Positions 11,377-21,298 of a stretch of DNA of 64,000 nt are shown here, in pieces. Source of the DNA: an uncultured Burkholderiales bacterium (GTDB lineage Bacteria > Pseudomonadota > Gammaproteobacteria > Burkholderiales > Burkholderiaceae_C); the NCBI GenBank assembly GCA_903870145.1, contig CAIQBO010000049.1, forward strand, positions 1-64,000, read 5' to 3'. The first letter of the stretch is position 1, and every line of letters begins with the position of its first letter. The position numbers and the translations under genes were made by a program. The notes below the pieces were generated by a model that saw only the letters and a program-made list of their open reading frames with translations, did not search any database and was not told where the DNA came from.

Positions 11377-11883
11377 TTACACCTTGCCAAGGTAGTCGGA
11401 TTTACCGATTTCAACGCCGTTGTGGCGCAAAATATTGTAGGTTGTCGTGATGTGGAAATACACATTGGGAATGGCGTGGCCGAGTAAAAACTGCATGCCT
11501 TTGTAGTGAGTTTCTTTCTCACCGCGTTTGACCACAATGTCTTTGTCTTCGGTGCCGTCGATTTGCGCAGGGGTGAAGCTTTCGACATAGGCCATGGTTT
11601 TGGTCACACGGGCTTGCAAATCGACCAGCGTTTTTTCGGTGTCTTCGTAAGATGGAATGTCCACACCCGCCAAACGTGAGACCAAGCCTTTGCAAGTGTC
11701 ACTGGCAATTTGAACCTGCTTGGTCAATGGCAGCATGTCGGGGTAAAGACGAGAGCTGGCCAAGATCAGCGGGTCAATTTTTTTGGCTTCAGCATGGGCT
11801 TGGGCTTTCTCCAAAATGTGCGATAAATTTTTAAGCGCATTGACAAAACGTGGCACGCTGGCCTGGTACATAGAAAGGCTCAT
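11377..11883 (-). CDS. DUF1993 family protein
   Basis: MSLSMYQASVPRFVNALKNLSHILEKAQAHA...HITTTYNILRHNGVEIGKSDYLG; start overlaps upstream gene by 4 nt. Confidence 0.85.
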   Translation of the reverse strand: MSLSMYQASVPRFVNALKNLSHILEKAQAHAEAKKIDPLILASSRLYPDMLPLTKQVQIASDTCKGLVSRLAGVDIPSYEDTEKTLVDLQARVTKTMAYVESFTPAQIDGTEDKDIVVKRGEKETHYKGMQFLLGHAIPNVYFHITTTYNILRHNGVEIGKSDYLGKV

Positions 11884-13073
11884 GGAGTCTCCTGGGTTAA
11901 AAATCTTTCGACCAAGCGCGTCCAATAGGCCGCGCCATAGGACAAATTGGCATCGTTGAAATCGTATTTGGCGTTGTGCAACATGGCGCTGTCTTGGCCA
12001 TTGCCCAGGCGCAAAAAGCTGCCTGGTTTGTGTTGCAGATAGAAAGCAAAATCTTCACTGCCGGTGACGGGGCCAAAGGGGAAAACCACCTTGTCTGCCC
12101 CGACCAACTCTTGCGCCACTTGCCTGGCAAATTCGGTTTCGGCCGCGCTGTTGACCACCACAGGGTAGCCGCGCTCGTAGGTGATCTCGGCCTGACCGCC
12201 AAAAGATTCCACCTGCGAGTGCACCAGTTGCTTGATGCGCTGCTCTAGGCGGTCCCTGACTTCGGGGCTGAAGGATCGAATGCTCAAATCCAAAATGGCA
12301 AATTCGGGAATCACATTGGAGGCGTTGCCTGCATGCACAGCGCCGATGGTCACCACTGCCGTTTGGGTGGGGTCAATGTTGCGCGAGACCACGGTTTGCA
12401 AGGCCATGATCAAACTGCCGGTCATGACCACGGGGTCCGCAGTTTGATGCGGCCGGGCGGCATGCCCGCCCTTGCCAATGACTTTGATGTGGGCCCTGTC
12501 GGAGGCGGACATGAAGGGGCCTGCGCCAAACATGAACGTGCCCACCGCTACACCAGGGTGGTTGTGCATGCCAAAAATCGCATCGCAAGGAAAGCGCTCA
12601 AACAAGCCGTCGGCAATCATTTGCTGAGCGCCGCTGTTTTGGCCCGCTTCTTCTGCAGGTTGAAACACCAAATGCACCGTGCCTTGAAAATTGCGAGTTT
12701 TAGCCAATTGCTGCGCTGCGCCCAAGAGCATGGCCGTGTGGCCATCATGACCGCAAGCGTGCATGGTGCCAGCGTGCTCGCTGGCATAGGGTTTGTGGGT
12801 TTCCTCATGGATGGGCAAGGCGTCCATATCGGCTCTCAGGGCAATGCCGCGCCCTGCGCCGTTGCTCAAACTGGCCACCACGCCGTGGCCTCCCACATGG
12901 CGCGTGACGGCATAGCCCCAGGTTTCAAGTCGATCAGCCACCCATTGGGCGGTTGATTTTTCTTGAAATGAGAGCTCCGGAAATCGGTGCAAATGTTGTC
13001 TGGCCTGGCTCAACTCGGGCAGTGCATCGCTCAAATCGGACAATTTGCAAAAACATTCGTAACGCGCGTTCAT
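11880..13073 (-). CDS. M20 family amidohydrolase/aminoacylase (hippurate hydrolase-like)
   Basis: LHRFPELSFQE, MHACGHDGHTAMLLGAA, VFQPAEE, GSEDFAFY motifs. Confidence 0.93.
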   Translation of the reverse strand: MNARYECFCKLSDLSDALPELSQARQHLHRFPELSFQEKSTAQWVADRLETWGYAVTRHVGGHGVVASLSNGAGRGIALRADMDALPIHEETHKPYASEHAGTMHACGHDGHTAMLLGAAQQLAKTRNFQGTVHLVFQPAEEAGQNSGAQQMIADGLFERFPCDAIFGMHNHPGVAVGTFMFGAGPFMSASDRAHIKVIGKGGHAARPHQTADPVVMTGSLIMALQTVVSRNIDPTQTAVVTIGAVHAGNASNVIPEFAILDLSIRSFSPEVRDRLEQRIKQLVHSQVESFGGQAEITYERGYPVVVNSAAETEFARQVAQELVGADKVVFPFGPVTGSEDFAFYLQHKPGSFLRLGNGQDSAMLHNAKYDFNDANLSYGAAYWTRLVERFLTQETP

Positions 13074-13165
13074 GGGGTCCCTCCAAACAAGTGGAGCCTA
13101 ACTCAAAATAGCACCGTCAGCATTGTGCTGACTTAAAGTCACTTTTTTGCAGCAAAATCGGGGCT

Positions 13166-13669
13166 ATGAGCACAAACCACCCCCACCCCCACCCCCCCGT
13201 CCCTACCCCAACCGACTGGAAGCACGATGGCGTGCGCGTTGTTCCAGGCGATCAACTCGATGGCAATGTGCCCTCCACCCCCGGCATGGACCGCAAGGCA
13301 GCGATCAATTTTGCGCGCGTAGGCGCCCAAAAACTTTGGGCCGGCACCGTCACCATTCACGCCGACGCCAAAACCGGTGCGCACCACCATGGGCCGCTTG
13401 AAAGCGTGATTTATGTGATCAAAGGTCGTGCGCGTATGCGTTGGGGCGAAAAACTCGAATTCACAGCAGAGGCCGGCCCCGGTGATTTCATTTATGTTCC
13501 GCCTTATGTGCCGCATCAAGAAATCAATGCCAGTGCGCACGAAACCTTAGAGTGCGTGCTGTGCCGAAGCGACGGTCAAGCCGTGGCTGTCAACTTGGAC
13601 ATTGAGCCTGTCGAAAAACCCGAAAACGTTTTATGGGTTGACCCTACACACCCACACGGAGGCGTTTGA
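13166..13669 (+). CDS. Cupin domain-containing protein
   Basis: GAHHHGPLESVIYVIKGRARMRWGEKLEFTAEAGPGDFIYVPPYVPHQEIN; His/Pro-rich N-terminus. Confidence 0.88.
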   Translation: MSTNHPHPHPPVPTPTDWKHDGVRVVPGDQLDGNVPSTPGMDRKAAINFARVGAQKLWAGTVTIHADAKTGAHHHGPLESVIYVIKGRARMRWGEKLEFTAEAGPGDFIYVPPYVPHQEINASAHETLECVLCRSDGQAVAVNLDIEPVEKPENVLWVDPTHPHGGV

Positions 13670-13671
13670 GT

Positions 13672-14745
13672 ATGCCTTTGTTGCCGGCCCATGTGCCCCG
13701 CCTGACCAGCCTCTCGCATGGGGGCGGCTGCGGCTGCAAAATTGCGCCCGGCGTTTTGAGTGAGATTCTCAAATCCACCAGCGCCATGCCCATGCCCCCG
13801 GAGTTGTTGGTGGGCATTGAGACGGCAGATGACGCTGCGGTGTACAAGCTCAACGACGAGCAAGCCTTGGTGGCGACCACTGATTTTTTCATGCCCATCG
13901 TGGACGATCCTTTTGAATTTGGACGCATCGCGGCCACCAACGCCATCTCAGATATTTACGCCATGGGCGCGACACCCATCATGGCGCTGGCCTTGGTGGG
14001 CATGCCTGTCAGCGTGCTGCCTTTGAGCACCATCGGTCAAATATTGGACGGCGGGCAAAGCGTTTGCCGCGCCGCCGGCATTCCCATTGCGGGGGGTCAC
14101 ACCATTGATTCTGTGGAACCTATTTATGGCCTGGTGGCGCTGGGTTTGGTGCACCCCGACCGCATCAAACGCAATGCAGATGCGCAAGTGGGTGACCAAT
14201 TGATTTTAGGCAAACCCATTGGCGTGGGCGTGCTCTCGGCTGCGTTGAAAAAAGAAGTATTGAGCCCCGAACTTTATGCCGAGATGATTGCCAACACCAC
14301 GAAGCTGAATACGCCTGGGCCAGATTTGGCCAAACTGCAGGGCGTTCATGCCATGACCGACATCACTGGCTTTGGTTTAGCCGGGCATCTATTAGAACTG
14401 GCACGTGGTGCGAAATGCACCGTTCATTTGAACTGGCAGCAAGTGCCTTTCTTGAGCGGCGTTCGTGACTTGGCAGCGCAAGGCTGCGTGACGGGGGCTT
14501 CTGCACGCAACTGGCAAGGCTATGGTGCGGATGTGTTGCTGCCGCAAAATTTTTCAGCAGTTGACCAAAGCTTGCTCACCGACCCGCAAACCAGTGGCGG
14601 TTTGTTGGTCTCATGTGCGCCTGCTGAAGTTGAAAATGTTTTGACCATTTTCAAGCAGCATGGTTTTGAAAAAGCTGCGGTCGTGGGCCACATTCAAGCG
14701 CAGCAAGGCGCTGCTCTTCACGTATCAGATGCGAGCCACGCGTGA
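13672..14745 (+). CDS. selD: Selenide, water dikinase (Cys-containing SelD)
   Basis: LTSLSHGGGCGCKIAPGVL, DDAAVYKL, TDFFMPIVDDPFEFGRIAATNAISDIYAMGA, TDPQTSGGLLVSC; ATG at 13672 preferred over TTG at 13666. Confidence 0.96.
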   Translation: MPLLPAHVPRLTSLSHGGGCGCKIAPGVLSEILKSTSAMPMPPELLVGIETADDAAVYKLNDEQALVATTDFFMPIVDDPFEFGRIAATNAISDIYAMGATPIMALALVGMPVSVLPLSTIGQILDGGQSVCRAAGIPIAGGHTIDSVEPIYGLVALGLVHPDRIKRNADAQVGDQLILGKPIGVGVLSAALKKEVLSPELYAEMIANTTKLNTPGPDLAKLQGVHAMTDITGFGLAGHLLELARGAKCTVHLNWQQVPFLSGVRDLAAQGCVTGASARNWQGYGADVLLPQNFSAVDQSLLTDPQTSGGLLVSCAPAEVENVLTIFKQHGFEKAAVVGHIQAQQGAALHVSDASHA

Positions 14746-15827
14746 GTTTGCACCCCGTCTCAGCGCAAGAAGCCATTGCACGCATGGCCATTCCCTTGGG
14801 ACAGCCGGGTGGCTTCAGCGCCATCATCGATGCACGCAGTCAAGACGAGTTTGAATTGGACCATTTGCCCGGGGCTGTGAATTGGCCTTCGCTTGACAAT
14901 GCGCAGCGCATTGAAGTTGGCACCTTGTACAAACAAGTCAACGCCTTTGAAGCGCAGAAGAGAGGCGCTGCCTTGGTTGCTGCCAACATTGCTCGGCACA
15001 TTGAACAGCATGTGATGGACTTGCCTAAAAGTTGGCAACCTTTGATTTACTGTTGGCGTGGGGGTAAACGCAGTGGTTCCTTGTCTTTGATCTTGGGCCA
15101 AATTGGCTTCAAAGTGGCTATCATGGAAGGCGGCTACAAAGCTTTTCGAAGCGCGATGGTGGCGTCTATCCCCGCATTGGCCCTGCGCCTGAATTGGCGC
15201 GTGGTGTGCGGCCCCACAGGCTCAGGCAAGACCCGGTTGCTCCAGTGCCTGATCCATGAAGGCGCGCAGGTGCTGGACTTGGAGGACCTGGCCAGCCACC
15301 GCAGCTCGGTGCTGGGCATCATCCCCGGAGCGCCGCAACCGAGTCAAAAACATTTCGACACTTTGCTGTGGGATCAACTGCGAAAATTTGACACCGAGCG
15401 CCCTGTGTTTGTTGAGTCTGAAAGCCGCAAAGTTGGCAACCTGTCTGTACCTGAATCTTTGATTTTTGCCATGCGTGCAAGCCCGTGTTTTCAGTTGAAC
15501 TTATCGGACAATGAGCGCGTTCAATTGTTGCTGGAAGATTACGAACTGTTTGTCAGTGACCCGCAACTCTTTAGCCGCCGCTTAGAAGCCTTGGTGGCCT
15601 TGCGCGGCAAAGCAGTGGTGCAGCAGTGGCAAGCGCAAATTGTGCAGGGCGACATTGAGTCGGTGGTGCGCGAGTTGCTGACCTTGCACTACGACCCCAC
15701 CTACTTCGCATCCATGCAGCGCAACTTCACGCACATAGCGCAAGCTGTTGCGTTGAACCCTGCAGACCGAAGTCAAGCCAGTTTGCGCCTGGTGGCTCAA
15801 TCCATGTTGGCCTCTGGCACCGCATGA
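14742..15827 (+). CDS. mnmH: tRNA 2-selenouridine synthase
   Basis: Rhodanese domain IYCWRGGKRSGSL plus P-loop GPTGSGKTRLLQ; GTG start overlapping the selD stop (GTGA). Confidence 0.95.
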   Translation: MSLHPVSAQEAIARMAIPLGQPGGFSAIIDARSQDEFELDHLPGAVNWPSLDNAQRIEVGTLYKQVNAFEAQKRGAALVAANIARHIEQHVMDLPKSWQPLIYCWRGGKRSGSLSLILGQIGFKVAIMEGGYKAFRSAMVASIPALALRLNWRVVCGPTGSGKTRLLQCLIHEGAQVLDLEDLASHRSSVLGIIPGAPQPSQKHFDTLLWDQLRKFDTERPVFVESESRKVGNLSVPESLIFAMRASPCFQLNLSDNERVQLLLEDYELFVSDPQLFSRRLEALVALRGKAVVQQWQAQIVQGDIESVVRELLTLHYDPTYFASMQRNFTHIAQAVALNPADRSQASLRLVAQSMLASGTA

Positions 15828-15987
15828 ATGGGCTGGATTGCCAGCCTCTTCATGGTCACATCAACGCGCAGACCCACCGCAAGTTGACATAAATAATTAA
15901 ATATTTCAGTCAACAAGTGTGTACTGCCTGGCGTTGAATACTCACTCCCGATCTGTGGAGTTGTTAAATCAACCTGAAGGAACTCTC

Positions 15988-16239
15988 ATGAACAAAGTCC
16001 TCGCTACCCTGATCATTGGCGCATTCTCTGCAGCTGCATTTGCCGCTGATCCTCCTAAGGCAGATGCCAAAGATGCCAAAGGTGCAAAACCTGCTGCTGC
16101 GGCAGTTGCTGCTGCTCCCGCTGCAGCTGCTCCCGCTGCAGCTCCTGCAGCTCCTGCAGCCAAGGCTGAAGCCAAAGCCGAAGCCAAGAAAGTGGAAAAA
16201 ACTGTCAAAGCAGACGCTGCCAAAGACGGCAAAAAGTAA
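15988..16239 (+). CDS. Small secreted Ala/Lys-rich low-complexity protein
   Basis: MNKVLATLIIGAFSAAAFAADPPKADAKDAKGAKPAAAAV...; ATG at 15988; signal peptide; terminator follows. Confidence 0.75.
   Translation: MNKVLATLIIGAFSAAAFAADPPKADAKDAKGAKPAAAAVAAAPAAAAPAAAPAAPAAKAEAKAEAKKVEKTVKADAAKDGKK
16111..16158 (+). repeat. Short tandem repeats inside the Ala-rich CDS (15-bp unit gctgctcccgctgca x2, then 9-bp unit gctcctgca x2)
   Basis: Read directly from sequence. Confidence 0.9.
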
Positions 16240-16257
16240 GCCCACCGCTGAAGGCAC

Positions 16258-16290
16258 AATGCCCGAACTCTCGAGTTCGGGCATTTTTTT
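16258..16290 (+). terminator. Rho-independent terminator after the Ala-rich CDS
   Basis: aatgcccgaa-ctctcgag-ttcgggcatt followed by a T tract. Confidence 0.93.
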
Positions 16291-16350
16291 GCGTCTGCAC
16301 GCCAAATCAGTCGCTGCACTAAAATGGGCGTCAACACACTATTGAGCCGC

Positions 16351-16737
16351 ATGCAAACGCCCCTGATTTTGATGGATTCGATCGCCTTGGTCTCGCAGGC
16401 ACAAGCTGACGCCATCATTGTCAGCGGATCTCACGGCGGCCTGTCTGCTGCACACTTTGTCACAGCTTTGCAGCAAAAACCAAAAGCTGTTTTTTACAAC
16501 GACGCAGGGGGCGGCAAAGACGATGCCGGCAAAATTGCCCTGTCTATTTTGCAATCTGCAGGCGTCATCGCAGCCACTTACTCACACGATTCAGCGCGCA
16601 TTGGCGAAGCCCAAGATGCCTGGAGCCACGGCATCGTGAGCGCACTCAACGATCTGGCTTTAGCCCATGGCCTGCAACTGGCCATGAGCGTGCAGCAAGC
16701 CGTCTCACATTTGAGCACTTTCAAAGAAAATTCATGA
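16351..16737 (+). CDS. Conserved-looking protein of unknown function
   Basis: ORF 16324-16737; likely start MQTPLILMDSIALV at 16351; 4-nt overlap with downstream MFS gene. Confidence 0.7.
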   Translation: MQTPLILMDSIALVSQAQADAIIVSGSHGGLSAAHFVTALQQKPKAVFYNDAGGGKDDAGKIALSILQSAGVIAATYSHDSARIGEAQDAWSHGIVSALNDLALAHGLQLAMSVQQAVSHLSTFKENS

Positions 16738-17933
16738 ACAACCGCACAATTTGGATCACTACTTTCATAGCGGCGTCAATTTTGATGATCACCACCGGCA
16801 TGCGGCAATCGCTGGGCTTGTTTGTTGGGCCTTTGAACACCTCAACGGGGCTTGGCATCGTCAGCATCAGCTTGGCCATGGCGGTGGGTCAGTTTGTATG
16901 GGGCGCCATTCAGCCTGTGGCCGGCGCTTTTGCAGATCGATATGGGCCCAGGCCCGTTTTGCTCACTGGCTTGGTGCTTTTGGCGCTGGGCACCTTGATC
17001 ACGCCTTGGATGAGTTCCAACGTAGGGCTCATTTTGAGTTTGGGCCTTTTGTCTGCCATGGGTGCAGGTTCTTGCAGCTTTTCAGTTTTATTGAGCGCTT
17101 CTGCTCAGCGCCTACCGGCCCAAGCGCGCGGCACAGCCTCGGGCATCATCAATGCAGGGGGCTCGTTTGGCCAGTTTATTTTTGCCCCTATTTTGCAAAA
17201 ACTCATTCAAACCTTGGGCTGGATGGGTGCCATGTGGTCCATGGCGGTCATCACACTGTTGGCGCTGCCTTTGGTCACCCGCTTAACTTCTGACGGCCAT
17301 GGGGCCACTGCTGCGCCAACGCCAGAAGGGGGCATGAAAAAAGCAGTCAGTGATGCGCTGCACAACCCCAGCTATTTGCTGCTGCACTTGGGCTTTTTTA
17401 CCTGCGGCTTTCACATCGCTTTTTTGATCACCCACTTGCCAACCGAAGTGGGCTTGTGCGGCCTGATGCCCGAAGTGGCCAGTTGGTCCTTGGCCTTGAT
17501 CGGTTTGGCCAACATTGCAGGGAGTTTGTACGCGGGCTCGTGCGTGAACAAATACCGAAGCAAATATGTACTGGCCATCATGTATGGCTCACGTGCGGTC
17601 TTGGTTGCGCTGTATTTGGCCGCGCCTAAAACCGAGCTGACCTTCTATTTGTTTGCAGCCGGTTTGGGCTTTACCTGGCTGGCCACCGTGCCCCCCACCG
17701 CTGCCATTGTGAGTAAGTTATTTGGCCTTCGCTACTTTGCCACGCTCTTTGGCTTGACATTGTTGTCGCATCAAATTGGCGGTTTCTTAGGCGCTTATTT
17801 GGGCGGCTTGGTGCTGGTGAGCAATGGTGACTACCAGTGGATGTGGTGGGCGGACATTGCCTTGTCAGGCATGGCTGCTTTGGTGAATTTACCGATCAAA
17901 GAAGCGGTTATTGTCAAACCCGCAATGGCTTGA
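16734..17933 (+). CDS. MFS transporter
   Basis: 12-TM-like hydrophobic profile, GAFADRYGPRPVLLTG motif. Confidence 0.9.
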   Translation: MNNRTIWITTFIAASILMITTGMRQSLGLFVGPLNTSTGLGIVSISLAMAVGQFVWGAIQPVAGAFADRYGPRPVLLTGLVLLALGTLITPWMSSNVGLILSLGLLSAMGAGSCSFSVLLSASAQRLPAQARGTASGIINAGGSFGQFIFAPILQKLIQTLGWMGAMWSMAVITLLALPLVTRLTSDGHGATAAPTPEGGMKKAVSDALHNPSYLLLHLGFFTCGFHIAFLITHLPTEVGLCGLMPEVASWSLALIGLANIAGSLYAGSCVNKYRSKYVLAIMYGSRAVLVALYLAAPKTELTFYLFAAGLGFTWLATVPPTAAIVSKLFGLRYFATLFGLTLLSHQIGGFLGAYLGGLVLVSNGDYQWMWWADIALSGMAALVNLPIKEAVIVKPAMA

Positions 17934-17981
17934 TTGGAAAAGGTGAAGACGGCTCGCCAGCGCGGTACATACGAGTTCCTT

Positions 17982-19301
17982 TTACCGCTGGGGCATGTCC
18001 TTGGCCGAAAACCCCAGGCTGATGGTGGCATCAGCGGGTATGGCCGGCATGGTTTGATTCCAAGCTTCCCATTGGGCTCGCAGGCCGTCTAACTTTTCAG
18101 GTTGATGCCGCCCTAGGTTGGCGCGCTCTCTGGCGTCGGCGGGAATATTGAACAAGTAATCGTGTCCATCGACGCGCAAGTATTTCCAATCGCCCACACG
18201 CATGGCGCGTTGCCCGCGGTGGTTCATGCGCCAGTACATGGGCCGGTCAAAAATTTGGGCAGGGTTTTTCAAAACTGGCAACAGCGAAACCCCATCCAAT
18301 GGGTAATCTGCATCAGGCTTGGCACCAGCAACTTCAATCATGGTGGCAGACCAGTCCATGGTCATGCAGTGCTGCTCGCTGATGCCGCCTGGGGCAATGC
18401 CTTGGGGCCAATGGGCCACCCAGGGCACACGAATGCCGCCTTCGGTCAAGTCCATCTTGCCGCCAACCAAAGGCCAGTTGTCGCTGAAGCGTTCGCCGCC
18501 GTTGTCGCTGGTGAAAACAATCAATGTGTTTTCGAGTTGATCCGTGTCTTTGAGCGCTTGCACGACCCAACCGATGCCCTCGTCCATGTGATGGATCATG
18601 CGGTGGTAGGTGTGAATGTTGCCGCCTTGGAGGTGAAATATATTGTCCTTGATGGTCTGTGCCAGGGCGTGGTCATCCCGCGTCTCCCAAGGCCAATGCG
18701 GCGCGGTGTAATGCATGCTCAAGAAAAAGGGTTTGCTTTTGTCTTGCGACATGCGCTTGACAAAGTCAACTGATTGTTTGGAGATCAAGTCGGTCAAATA
18801 ACCCTCATGGGGTTGCTCTTCTTCGCCCACCCATAGATCATGCGCGCCGGAGGACGCGCAGTGCGTGAAGTAGTCCACCCCACCTGCCATGGGGCCAAAG
18901 AATTCGTCATAACCCGAGCGCAAAGGACCGAAGGCCGGAGGGTAGCCCAAATGCCATTTGCCAATCAAGGCGGTGCGGTAGCCCACGCCTTTCAACAACG
19001 AAGGCAGTGTGGGGTGTGCGGGCGGCAAGCCCAAGGTGGTGCTGGTGCGCGATTTGCTGTTGATGGGCTCCTCAGCGGCGCCGCGCAAGCGGTATTGGTA
19101 GCGCGCGGTCATGAGGCCAAATCGTGTGGGCGAGCAAACAGGGGAATTGGAGTACCCGTCAGTGAACTTCAGACCATTGGCCGCAAGCGCGTCAATAACG
19201 GGAGAGACTTTGCCAAACTGAGCGTCCCGCCCGCCGTAGCAGCCCAGGTCGGCAAAGCCTAAATCGTCCGCAACGATGAAGATGATATTGGGTTGTTTCA
19301 T
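17982..19301 (-). CDS. Type I (formylglycine-type) sulfatase
   Basis: [36 protein letters not shown] (CxPxR); [15 protein letters not shown]. Confidence 0.93.
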   Translation of the reverse strand: MKQPNIIFIVADDLGFADLGCYGGRDAQFGKVSPVIDALAANGLKFTDGYSNSPVCSPTRFGLMTARYQYRLRGAAEEPINSKSRTSTTLGLPPAHPTLPSLLKGVGYRTALIGKWHLGYPPAFGPLRSGYDEFFGPMAGGVDYFTHCASSGAHDLWVGEEEQPHEGYLTDLISKQSVDFVKRMSQDKSKPFFLSMHYTAPHWPWETRDDHALAQTIKDNIFHLQGGNIHTYHRMIHHMDEGIGWVVQALKDTDQLENTLIVFTSDNGGERFSDNWPLVGGKMDLTEGGIRVPWVAHWPQGIAPGGISEQHCMTMDWSATMIEVAGAKPDADYPLDGVSLLPVLKNPAQIFDRPMYWRMNHRGQRAMRVGDWKYLRVDGHDYLFNIPADARERANLGRHQPEKLDGLRAQWEAWNQTMPAIPADATISLGFSAKDMPQR

Positions 19302-20380
19302 GTGGCATTAATTTGAATGGCGCCGCGCCGTATTTGATCACGCTCCAAGGATTCAAACAAGGCTTTGAAATTGCCCTCACCAAAACCCTCATCGGACTTG
19401 CGCTGAATGAACTCAAAGAAAACCGGACCCAAAAGGGTTTGAGAGAAAATTTGCAACAGCAAGCGTTTTTCTCCGTTGGCGGTGGAGCCATCGAGCAAGA
19501 TGCCGCGCGCCTGCAACTGTGCGATAGGCTCGCCATTGCCAGGCAAGCGCTCTTCGAGCATCTCGTAATAAATGTCGTTGGGGGCTGTCATCAGGGGGAT
19601 GCCGGCCATTTGAATGGCATCGATGCTTTTAAAGATATCGTCCGTGAGCAAGGCAATGTGCTGAATGCCTTCGCCATTGAATTGCATCAAAAATTCTTCA
19701 ATTTGCCCACCCGTTTTGCCTGACTCTTCATTCAATGGAATTCGGATCAAGCCATCGGGTGCGGTCATGGCGCGACTGGTCAGGCCGGTGTGCTCGCCTT
19801 GGATGTTGAAGTAACGAATTTCACGAAAGTTAAAAATTTTCTCGTAGAAGTTGCCCCAAAATGCCATGCGCCCTTTGTACACATTGTGGGTCAAGTGGTC
19901 GATCAATTTCAGGCCATGGCCTGGTGGGTGGCGATCAACACCCTCCACAAATTCGAAGTCAATGTCATAAATGCTTTTGCCGTCTTCAAAGCGATCGATC
20001 AAATACAAAGGCGCCCCGCCAATGCCTTTGATGGCCGGCAAGCGCAGCTCCATCGGGCCGGTTGGAATTTCGATGGGTTGAGCGCCCATCTCCAAAGCGC
20101 GTGCATAGGCTTTGTGCGAATCTTTGACACGAAATGCCAAGGCACAAGCGCAGGCCCCATGCTCTGCGGAAAAATAGCCAGCAAAGCTCTTGGGTTCGCG
20201 GTTGACAATGAAATTGATGTCGCCTTGGCGGTACAACACCACATCTTTAGAACGGTGTTTGGCGACCAATGAAAAGCCCATTTTTTCAAACAAGGGCTCT
20301 AAGACGCCGGGAACAGGGGACGCAAACTCTACAAACTCGAAGCCACACAAACCCATCGGGTTTTCAAATAAATCAGTCAT
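19298..20380 (-). CDS. hppD: 4-hydroxyphenylpyruvate dioxygenase
   Basis: [63 protein letters not shown]...[15 protein letters not shown]. Confidence 0.93.
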   Translation of the reverse strand: MTDLFENPMGLCGFEFVEFASPVPGVLEPLFEKMGFSLVAKHRSKDVVLYRQGDINFIVNREPKSFAGYFSAEHGACACALAFRVKDSHKAYARALEMGAQPIEIPTGPMELRLPAIKGIGGAPLYLIDRFEDGKSIYDIDFEFVEGVDRHPPGHGLKLIDHLTHNVYKGRMAFWGNFYEKIFNFREIRYFNIQGEHTGLTSRAMTAPDGLIRIPLNEESGKTGGQIEEFLMQFNGEGIQHIALLTDDIFKSIDAIQMAGIPLMTAPNDIYYEMLEERLPGNGEPIAQLQARGILLDGSTANGEKRLLLQIFSQTLLGPVFFEFIQRKSDEGFGEGNFKALFESLERDQIRRGAIQINAT

Positions 20381-20394
20381 GCAAAAATCTCCAA

Positions 20395-20427
20395 AAAATT
20401 AAAATTGAAAAGGTCAATTTGAATTTT
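20395..20427. promoter_or_regulatory. Inverted repeat upstream of hppD (13-bp arms, one mismatch, 7-bp spacer)
   Basis: aaaattaaaattg-aaaaggt-caatttgaatttt read directly; 15 bp from the hppD start. Confidence 0.7.
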
Positions 20428-20559
20428 GGGGGGGCGAGCATGAGCGCCCACGGGTGCTGCGCGCAAGGTGCACGCCGACAATCAGGGCTTGCCTAGAAGT
20501 AGCTTGGACTTTTTTGAAGATCACGTTGCATTGTGACCTAAATTTGACCCACGGCATGT

Positions 20560-21183
20560 TCAAACCCCAAAATAGCGCCCATGTCGATGATTGACGCCAA
20601 TCACAAAATTCAGGGCTGCTGCACCGAGCAAAGACAAAAGCACTTTGTGAAGGTCCACCACATTGAAGGCGACCAGCAAAATCGCAGCGTCCACAGCCAT
20701 TTGAACCTTGCCGGCAGACCAGCCCCTTTCTTTTTGCAAATAAATCGCTGTGATGGTCACGCCGCCCAAACTGGCGCCATGGCGAATCAGCATCAAGATG
20801 CCAGTTCCTGCCAACAAACCTGCTAGCACGGCCGCAAACACGGGGTCAATGTTTCCGAACTCAATCCAGTGGGGCAACCACTCGACAAATACAGCGAGCA
20901 AACTCACTGCGAAAAATGTCTTGAGCGTGAACACTTTGCCAAGCTTGAACCAAGCGAACAAGTAGAAAGGCAAATTGATCAGGAACAAAATCCAGCCCAG
21001 TGGCTGGCCCGTCATGTAATGCATCAAAAATGCAATGCCAGTGGTGCCGCCAGTCACAAGTCCGATTTGGCGAAACACCATCACCCCCAATGCCACAAAC
21101 AAGCAGCCCGTAAAAATACCTTGTGCGTCCTCGAACAGACTGTGTTTGTTGATCGCAGGTGTATGAAGTTGATTTGCAAGCAT
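20560..21183 (-). CDS. YitT family membrane protein
   Basis: GCLFVALGVMVFRQIGLVTGGTTGIAFLMHY; several TM segments; HGASLGGVTITAIYLQKERGWSAGKVQMAVD. Confidence 0.85.
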   Translation of the reverse strand: MLANQLHTPAINKHSLFEDAQGIFTGCLFVALGVMVFRQIGLVTGGTTGIAFLMHYMTGQPLGWILFLINLPFYLFAWFKLGKVFTLKTFFAVSLLAVFVEWLPHWIEFGNIDPVFAAVLAGLLAGTGILMLIRHGASLGGVTITAIYLQKERGWSAGKVQMAVDAAILLVAFNVVDLHKVLLSLLGAAALNFVIGVNHRHGRYFGV

Positions 21184-21298
21184 GGCGCCAATTTAACCAG
21201 TACAAACCACCCACAATCACCGGGGGGGTGCAGTTTTCAGCACAAAGCTTGATGCGGGTCAATTGAATGGGGATTGATGAAGTCAGGGGCCAAAACCT

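Noticed and set aside
12333-12956. 207-aa plus-strand ORF
   Set aside because: Antisense to the M20 amidohydrolase.
13672-13740. Selenocysteine-containing SelD
   Set aside because: The active-site loop reads GGGCGCK with Cys codons and no in-frame UGA.
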